The translations under genes and the position numbers were made by a program. A stretch of 64,000 nt of DNA, from assembly GCA_030550395.1 (NCBI GenBank), contig JAUQPL010000007.1, positions 2,283 to 66,282 of the forward strand, in the 5' to 3' direction. Source of the stretch: Bacteroidota bacterium. GTDB taxonomy: Bacteria > Bacteroidota > Ignavibacteria > Kapaibacteriales > HRBIN21. The notes under the pieces were generated by a model. That model made no database searches. It had not been told where the DNA came from and saw only the letters and a list, made by a program, of their open reading frames with translations. Below are positions 58,201 to 64,000 of this stretch, piece after piece; position 1 is the first letter of the stretch, and every line of letters begins with the position of its first letter.

Positions 58201-58380
58201 GTCCGCCTTCCGAGGATTCCCGGCTCCCCTTCCATACCGCTGCTGCACCGTCTGGGGATTGATGCCCTTGGGTTGGATATTCCTTTCTTTGTAACCCATC
58301 CACCGGCTGGCGAGCGCCGTTGGGCATTCCGGTGGGCACTTCGCTTCCGTTTGCTGCAGCAGGCTTTTGTGGAGTGGTGA
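55273..58380 (+). CDS. M1-family metallopeptidase fused to C-terminal Omp85/BamA-like beta-barrel
   Basis: [12 protein letters not shown] and [29 protein letters not shown]; barrel part has [27 protein letters not shown] and [12 protein letters not shown]. Confidence 0.85.
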   Translation: [1035 protein letters not shown]

Positions 58381-58382
58381 GC

Positions 58383-59636
58383 TTACGGGGCTATGGAGTC
58401 CTCTAATGCTTGTTCCTGCTGGAGGAAGTGCGTGCGTAGCAATGTTGCACGGTGGGGCTGACGGAGCTGCTCATAGGAATGGCTGAGGAGCTCAACGAAT
58501 TCAGTGCGGTAGTATGCCCGTTCATCCGGGTTGTCCAACTGCCACCATGCCCGCTGGCGGAGGAGAGGCAAGAGATGGCGGATAACCTCCTGGAAACGGT
58601 TTCTTTCGGCTGCTTGCCGGGCATGGGCCAGGGCTGTGTTGAGAATGGCTCGGACGCGCTCGGAATTCCTCCCGGAATTTGGAGCCGGATGACGTCTCTG
58701 GTAGTGGCTTTGGAGTCGCTCAACTAGGGTTGCTACTGTGGTGGAATCGGAGAGATCGTAGACGGGTACTCGGCGCAGGGGAGCGCCGTAGACCACGATG
58801 GAGATGGCAGAACTGTCGGCGGGGAAACCTCGGGCGTGGAGGGAGTCTGCTAACCGCGTAAGGACGCCAGCGGTTAAGTTGGTCTGCACTAAGCTAAGAC
58901 CACCACGGAGCAGCGCCAGACCCCATGGGGTATTGTAGGCGTGGAACCACCGGAGGAGCTGCTGGCGGATGAAATGGGCTTGCACGTAGACGCGGTGGTA
59001 GTCATCGCCCCAGATACCGGTCCGTGCCCGTAGGAGGCGCAGTACATTGCTGGGATTGTCAAAGCGGAGTAAGCGGAGGATGGCGAAGGCTTGGGAAAAT
59101 CCCAGTTCAGCGTAGTAGTGGATTTCGGGTATCCCTACAAGGGCTGCTAGGGTTGCCAAGTGTGCGCGAAGCCCTCGCTGCGGGCGAACATTGGCCAGTT
59201 TGTTGTACTGGCTTGTATCCGGGAAACCAGCGTCGGCAGGGGTATCACGGGGAATAGCCACAATGGTAATCCGCCCAGCTTGCAGGTCAAGGAGGAGGAC
59301 GTGGTTGGCATCGGCGTGTGGGGTGGGATCGTGGAGCCGGGAGTCAACTCCAATGAGAGCGATGGCAATGCAGTGATGACAGCGTGGGGGAAGCCCCCGC
59401 GCCGTTTCCCAGCCGATGGTCAGCTCGGCGGGCTCTGGTTTCAGTAGAGGGGAAAGAGCAGCGGAGGTGTCCGCTATAGTAGTTGCCGTGGGAGCGGTGC
59501 TTTGTGTAGCCAGGAGCGAATCCAGACGCTGTTCTGCTGCTCCGCTCCAGAGCTTATGGCTATAAAGCCAGAGCAGCACTACTCCGAGGAGCAACGTGCC
59601 AATGGCAATACCCCATACCCAGCGCTTCCGTACCAT
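58383..59636 (-). CDS. LytR-CpsA-Psr (LCP) domain membrane protein
   Basis: N-terminal TM then IALIGVDSRLHDPTPHADANHVLLLDLQAGRITIVAIPRDT...YNKLANVRPQRG...IPEIHYYAELGFSQAFAILRLL. Confidence 0.8.
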   Translation of the reverse strand: MVRKRWVWGIAIGTLLLGVVLLWLYSHKLWSGAAEQRLDSLLATQSTAPTATTIADTSAALSPLLKPEPAELTIGWETARGLPPRCHHCIAIALIGVDSRLHDPTPHADANHVLLLDLQAGRITIVAIPRDTPADAGFPDTSQYNKLANVRPQRGLRAHLATLAALVGIPEIHYYAELGFSQAFAILRLLRFDNPSNVLRLLRARTGIWGDDYHRVYVQAHFIRQQLLRWFHAYNTPWGLALLRGGLSLVQTNLTAGVLTRLADSLHARGFPADSSAISIVVYGAPLRRVPVYDLSDSTTVATLVERLQSHYQRRHPAPNSGRNSERVRAILNTALAHARQAAERNRFQEVIRHLLPLLRQRAWWQLDNPDERAYYRTEFVELLSHSYEQLRQPHRATLLRTHFLQQEQALEDSIAP

Positions 59637-59786
59637 GTTCAAGACGGAGTGGTAGGTGGAACTGAAGAGGCCCGAACGGGATGGAAGCAAGCGATAGTAC
59701 TGCCTGAGTGTAAAGGCTCTTTAAGCTTGCAGAAACTCAGCGGAATACCAAATGGAATGGGACAGCGGTGCTGAGGCAGAGCCCTA

Positions 59787-60608
59787 TTAGCCATTTGTGT
59801 TGTCAGGATGAGAGGCAGATTCCTCCTGGCACTTAGCTTCTTCCCAGAGGGCGTCCATCTCTTTTAGAGAGAGCTCCGACAGCGGAGCCGGAGCATGTCG
59901 TTCGATATATTGGAAGCGGCGGATGAACTTATCGTTTGCCGCCTGCAGGCACTCTTCGGCGTTGAGCCCTGCAAGGCGGGCAGCATTGACCAGGGCGAAG
60001 AGCAAATCGCCAAATTCCGCGGCGATTCGTGAGGAATCACGGCTATCCAAAGCGGACCGGAGTTCATGGAGTTCTTCGGCAACTTTGTGCCAGACCTCCT
60101 CGGGGGAGCTCCAATCAAAACCGACGCTGGCGGCTCGTTCTTGCAGGCGCTGTGCTCGTAGAAGAGCGGGTAAACTCGGTGGGATGCCCTCCAGGAGGGA
60201 GTTCCGCCCTTCGCGGAGCTTGAGCTGTTCCCACCGTTGCTTGACTTGCTGCGCATCTTCGGCAGGGGTAGAGCCGAAAACATGGGGATGGCGATGGACA
60301 AGCTTTGCACTCTCGTGAGCGATCACAGTGCTCAAACGGAATTTCCCAGACTCTTCAGCAATGGCACTGTGCATGAGCACGTGCAGCAATAGGTCACCCA
60401 GCTCTCGAGCAAGCTCGGCTGTATCCCCACGGCGGATGGCTTCCACTGTTTCATAAGCTTCCTCAATCAGGAGTGGAGCGATGGAAGCATGGGTCTGTTG
60501 CCGATCCCAGGGACATTCCCGCCGTAGTAGGCGAACGATGTCCCAGAGGGCACGAAACTGTTCAATTGGGTCGTCTGGGTCGCATGGTTTCGGTACTGGA
60601 TGAGGCAT
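59787..60608 (-). CDS. mazG: Nucleoside triphosphate pyrophosphohydrolase MazG
   Basis: IVRLLRRECPWDRQQTHASIAPLLIEEAYETVEAIRRGDTAELARELGDLLLHVLMHSAIAEE; ATG at 60608, ORF extends to TTG 60635. Confidence 0.95.
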   Translation of the reverse strand: MPHPVPKPCDPDDPIEQFRALWDIVRLLRRECPWDRQQTHASIAPLLIEEAYETVEAIRRGDTAELARELGDLLLHVLMHSAIAEESGKFRLSTVIAHESAKLVHRHPHVFGSTPAEDAQQVKQRWEQLKLREGRNSLLEGIPPSLPALLRAQRLQERAASVGFDWSSPEEVWHKVAEELHELRSALDSRDSSRIAAEFGDLLFALVNAARLAGLNAEECLQAANDKFIRRFQYIERHAPAPLSELSLKEMDALWEEAKCQEESASHPDNTNG

Positions 60609-60640
60609 TCGAATGCCAGCTCGAGTTTGGCACAATGGTA

Positions 60641-60648
60641 CGAAAATA
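60641..60648 (-). promoter_or_regulatory. Candidate -7-like element (TATTTTCG) upstream of mazG
   Basis: Reverse complement of CGAAAATA; one mismatch to TAnnTTTG. Confidence 0.35.
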
Positions 60649-60689
60649 CGGCGTTGGGTGTGCTAAGGGACACGACAGCGGGAAAGGAG

Positions 60690-60697
60690 TAATTTTG
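60690..60697 (+). promoter_or_regulatory. Candidate -7 promoter element (TAATTTTG), near-leaderless bamD transcript
   Basis: TAATTTTG ends 7 nt before the ATG at 60705. Confidence 0.5.
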
Positions 60698-60704
60698 CAG
60701 TGCC

Positions 60705-61460
60705 ATGCCGCTTATTGTGTGCATTGCAGGATTGTGCTTTCTTGCCGCTTGTGCGGGGATTCCAGAGCCGGATGCCCGGGACGCAGAAGCTCTCTATCGG
60801 GCAGCCCTGCTGGCCTATGAGCGCAAGGAAGATGAGCTTGCCCAGAAATGGTTAGAGCTGCTGCGCACCCAACATCCTACCAGTCCGCATGCCGATGATG
60901 CCCTGTTTTTGTTAGCAGAACTGCGCTTCCGGCGAGGGGAGTATCTCATGGCGGCTTTCCATTATCAGCAGTTGCGTCAGGTATTCCCACAGAGTCCGTA
61001 CGCCCGACAGGCCCTCTATAAGACCGGGCTGGCATACGAAGCTCTGTCGCCCCCGTACGACCGGGATCAGGAATACACTCATAAAGCCTTGCAGGCGCTG
61101 GCGGAGTTTCGTCAGCTCTATCCCAGTGACTCCTTGCTGCCGGAGATAGAACGGCGGATACGGCAATTGCGGAATAAGCTTGCACAACGGGAATATAGCA
61201 TTGCCCAACTGTATCGGAAGCTGAACAGTCCAGAGTCTGCGCTCATCTATTACGACGCCCTTCTGGAGCAGTATGCGGATACAGATTTTGTGGAGCTGGC
61301 CTATGTTGGGAAAATTCAAGTGCTGATTGCGCTACAGCGCTGGCGGGAGGCGCAACAGCTCATTGAGCTTTACCGGCGGATATTTCCGGATGGAAGGCAG
61401 CGGAAGGTAGTAGAAGCATTAGCCATGAATCTCAACCATGAACGAGGAGCCACTCCATAA
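60705..61460 (+). CDS. bamD: Outer membrane protein assembly factor BamD-like lipoprotein
   Basis: Lipobox LAAC; TPR layout with HPTSPHADDALFLLAELRFRRGEYLMAAFHYQQLRQVFPQSPYARQALYKTGLAYEAL. Confidence 0.88.
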   Translation: MPLIVCIAGLCFLAACAGIPEPDARDAEALYRAALLAYERKEDELAQKWLELLRTQHPTSPHADDALFLLAELRFRRGEYLMAAFHYQQLRQVFPQSPYARQALYKTGLAYEALSPPYDRDQEYTHKALQALAEFRQLYPSDSLLPEIERRIRQLRNKLAQREYSIAQLYRKLNSPESALIYYDALLEQYADTDFVELAYVGKIQVLIALQRWREAQQLIELYRRIFPDGRQRKVVEALAMNLNHERGATP

Positions 61461-61986
61461 GCTGGCGGGTAAACCCCCTTCGGCATCTGCAGTGGAAATG
61501 GTGCACTTGGTGCTTCCCAACCATGCAAACCAGCTGGGGAATCTGCTTGGAGGGCAGCTCATGCAATGGATGGATATTGCGGCTGCTTTAGTTGCTATGC
61601 GCCATGCTGGCAAGGTGTGTGTGACAGCAGCCGTTGACAGCATCAGCTTTTTGGAGCCGATTCGGGTTGGACATATCGTCCACATCCTTGCTTCCGTTAA
61701 CCGAGCTTTTCGGACCTCTCTGGAGGTTGGAGTCAAGGTCTTCCGGGAGGACCCTATTAATGGGACACGGACGCATGCAGCATCGGCATACTTGACTTTT
61801 GTGGCCATAGACCAGTACGGTAAACCGTTACCTGTCCCTCCGGTAGAGCCGCAGACAGCGGAAGAGTGGCGTCGCTGGCGTGAGGCAGAATTACGCCGCC
61901 AGCAACGGCTCCACCAACGCGAGCTCCTGCGCCAACTACGACAGCATCCCAGTGAAGATGTCCCACAACAATTTCTTCAGCAATGA
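61438..61986 (+). CDS. Acyl-CoA thioesterase, hotdog fold (YciA/BACH-like)
   Basis: VLPNHANQLGNLLGGQLMQWMDIAAALVAMRHAGKVCVTAAVDSISFLEPIRVGHIVHI. Confidence 0.9.
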   Translation: MNEEPLHKLAGKPPSASAVEMVHLVLPNHANQLGNLLGGQLMQWMDIAAALVAMRHAGKVCVTAAVDSISFLEPIRVGHIVHILASVNRAFRTSLEVGVKVFREDPINGTRTHAASAYLTFVAIDQYGKPLPVPPVEPQTAEEWRRWREAELRRQQRLHQRELLRQLRQHPSEDVPQQFLQQ

Positions 61987-62681
61987 TGGGCCGAACCGTA
62001 CTCTTCAGTGCCATTGCTCTGCTTGTGGTCACAAGGGCTTCCGCTCAGTTTATCTACCGCTTTGCGGCTGGTGCGGGAGTTCATCCCAAGTTCGGTATCA
62101 ACGCAGGCGAGATTCCCCCGGGCACAAAAACAGGTGTTGGATTTACGGGAGTGCCCGATATATGGGCACAGGGTATCTTGCCGCTAGACCGCTACGGTGA
62201 AATCAGCGTTGGGCTGGATATTGGCTACACAAGCCATGCCTTCATTACCAAGCCGGGTGATGCAGACACCACCCACGAGGGTAATACCTTCACACAGCAT
62301 TACCGCTACCTGGGCATTGCTCCGATGTTCTATCTGAACGTGCTAGGACTTGGACTTAACATCGGGGTCCCGTTGGGGGGAACGCTCAAGAATCAGCGGG
62401 GTGACGTGGAAAAGAGTGTTTCTACGTCGGATATCGGGGCGTTGGTAGAGCTGCGTTTGGGTATCTCGGCTCCATTGGTGAAGGACCCGAAGAGCGGGCG
62501 ACTCAACTTCCAGCTGTTTGCCTCTTATGGGCTCACAAAATTGCCAGTGAAGTCGTATGAGCTAATACGACTTGGACCGAACCCGCCGGTACCAGAGCGA
62601 TATGCTCCACGGATAGCCGCTTTGGCGCTGGGCTTGAGCTATCATTTCTTCTTCGGAGTGGAACGAGCGACGGTGGAGTGA
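61983..62681 (+). CDS. Outer-membrane beta-barrel protein, unknown function
   Basis: Signal peptide ending ASAQ, repeated amphipathic strands, LGLSYHFFFG near the C-terminus. Confidence 0.6.
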   Translation: MMGRTVLFSAIALLVVTRASAQFIYRFAAGAGVHPKFGINAGEIPPGTKTGVGFTGVPDIWAQGILPLDRYGEISVGLDIGYTSHAFITKPGDADTTHEGNTFTQHYRYLGIAPMFYLNVLGLGLNIGVPLGGTLKNQRGDVEKSVSTSDIGALVELRLGISAPLVKDPKSGRLNFQLFASYGLTKLPVKSYELIRLGPNPPVPERYAPRIAALALGLSYHFFFGVERATVE

Positions 62682-62688
62682 GAAAGCG

Positions 62689-64000
62689 GTGGCCTGCTCG
62701 GGGATTCGGGTTCACAAGCTTGGTGGAAGCGTTCTGACAGACGCAGCGGGTATTCAGCAGGCGTTGCAAGCGGTCATCACTGTCCAAGCGGAGTCGGCAC
62801 TTATCGTTGTTTCTGCTTGCTCAGGTGTGACGGATACCCTTCAGGGGATAGCTCACCGCGCTGCTGCAGGGGATGCAGAGGGGGCACAACAGGCTTTGGA
62901 AGAACTTCTTGCACGGCATACGGAATACGCTCATCAGCTGCTACCAACCTCGGCGTGGGAAGAAGCGGAGAGAGCTCTTCAGAATTTGGCCGCACAGGCA
63001 ATCCAGCTGTGTCGCGGGATTGTCTACCTCCGAGAGTTGACACCGCGAACCCAGGATGCTCTGCTTGCCTTCGGTGAGTTATTTGCCAGCCAGCTCATCG
63101 CCGATGCGCTTCGCTCCCTCCTTAGCGTCCCGGTACTCCTTGCAGATGCTCGGCGCTGGGTGGTGACGGATGCTACCTTTGGGCATGCTCGCCCACAGTG
63201 GGAAGCGGTACAGCAGAGGGTGCAAACCTCCGAACTTCTGAGGCAGCTTCGGCATGGGGCTGTCGTTGTCACTCAGGGTTTTATAGGAGCAACCTCTGAG
63301 GGTGTGACGACGACCTTAGGGCGTGGAGGTTCTGACTTCTCTGCTGCCCTTTTGGCTGCTGCCGTCGGTGCAGACGAACTCGTCATATGGAAGAATGTCC
63401 CTGGCATCTTCACGGCGGACCCCAGGATTGTATCGGAAGCCCAGTTGGTGCCTGTCATTTCAGCGGCGGAAATGCGGGAGCTGGCTCTGTCAGGGGCAAA
63501 GGTGCTCCATCCGGATACAATTGAGCCGGCAGTCGCCCATGGTATTGGGGTCCGTATCCGAGGGGTCATACAGCCGGAGGTGGACGGAACTCGCATTGTG
63601 GCGCAGCGGAGGAGTGTCGCAGAGCCCTTGGCACTGGCCTGGTGTATGCCGTGTCGGGTTTGTCGGTGCCCCTCTGTGGAAGCACTGCAGCAGTGGCAGT
63701 CTTCGGTGTTCCTGGGGACTTTTTCCCGTGGGGGTGCCTTCATCGTGGTCCCCGATAGCTTGGACTCTATTCCCGAAGGATGTCAGGCATGGGGAGAGCC
63801 TCGAGTGCTGCTGTCAGTTATTGGTAGCGCTCCGGAGCGATGGGCGCTCCCGATGGTGGAACGTTTGCTGCGGGCATATCTCCCTTGTTCTGGTATGTGG
63901 TTGGGTGATTCTCCGTATGCGCTGCGCTTCCTCGTACCTCAGGAGGTATGGCATGCGGCAGTCCAAGAGCTCCATGCCGAGTTGCTCCGCTACCGTGATC
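62689..64000 (+). CDS. Aspartate kinase, truncated by window end (GTG start)
   Basis: VHKLGGSVLTDAAGIQ; ALIVVSACSGVTDTL; LLAFGELFASQLIADAL; VVVTQGFIGATSEGVTTTLGRGGSDFSAALLAAAVGADELVIWKNVPGIFTADPRIV. Confidence 0.9.
   Translation, partial: MACSGIRVHKLGGSVLTDAAGIQQALQAVITVQAESALIVVSACSGVTDTLQGIAHRAAAGDAEGAQQALEELLARHTEYAHQLLPTSAWEEAERALQNLAAQAIQLCRGIVYLRELTPRTQDALLAFGELFASQLIADALRSLLSVPVLLADARRWVVTDATFGHARPQWEAVQQRVQTSELLRQLRHGAVVVTQGFIGATSEGVTTTLGRGGSDFSAALLAAAVGADELVIWKNVPGIFTADPRIVSEAQLVPVISAAEMRELALSGAKVLHPDTIEPAVAHGIGVRIRGVIQPEVDGTRIVAQRRSVAEPLALAWCMPCRVCRCPSVEALQQWQSSVFLGTFSRGGAFIVVPDSLDSIPEGCQAWGEPRVLLSVIGSAPERWALPMVERLLRAYLPCSGMWLGDSPYALRFLVPQEVWHAAVQELHAELLRYRD

Overview
The window is a gene-dense, housekeeping-type bacterial chromosome segment. 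Some 50 protein-coding genes can be supported, plus two tRNAs (Val-GAC and Glu-CTC). I saw no rRNA, CRISPR array, transposase, integrase or prophage. Main blocks: guaB 3' end, M24 peptidase, GT4, nadA, DUF4159; murF-mraY; a divergent PfkA-family protein; two ABC-2 permeases, coaBC, tetR; nuoGHI; an NfeD/slipin pair; hppA-xseA-xseB; gltA; tRNA-Glu with peroxiredoxin; flgF-G-A-H-I-J; tryptophanase-like gene; dprA-era-phoU-pstBACS-deoC; a giant DUF4175-like coiled-coil protein; arsC-like, GT4, LegB-like dehydratase; threonine aldolase, nagZ, polyprenyl synthase; a LolA/DUF3108/OMP envelope group; an M1 peptidase fused to a predicted beta-barrel; an LCP-domain protein; mazG; bamD; the start of an aspartokinase. 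A recurring TAnnTTTG-type motif upstream of operons and both tRNAs resembles the Bacteroidota -7 promoter element, so the source is probably in the FCB/Chlorobi-Ignavibacteria-Kapabacteria neighbourhood (inference). The most notable observation is the 1035-aa M1 metallopeptidase with a C-terminal Omp85/BamA-like barrel. Others are a near-consensus FliA promoter before flgF, a PfkA homologue with altered active-site motifs, a FlgJ fused to an SLT transglycosylase, and a possibly frameshifted secreted ORF next to slipin/NfeD. All calls are from reading the sequence and ORF track; no database search was run.
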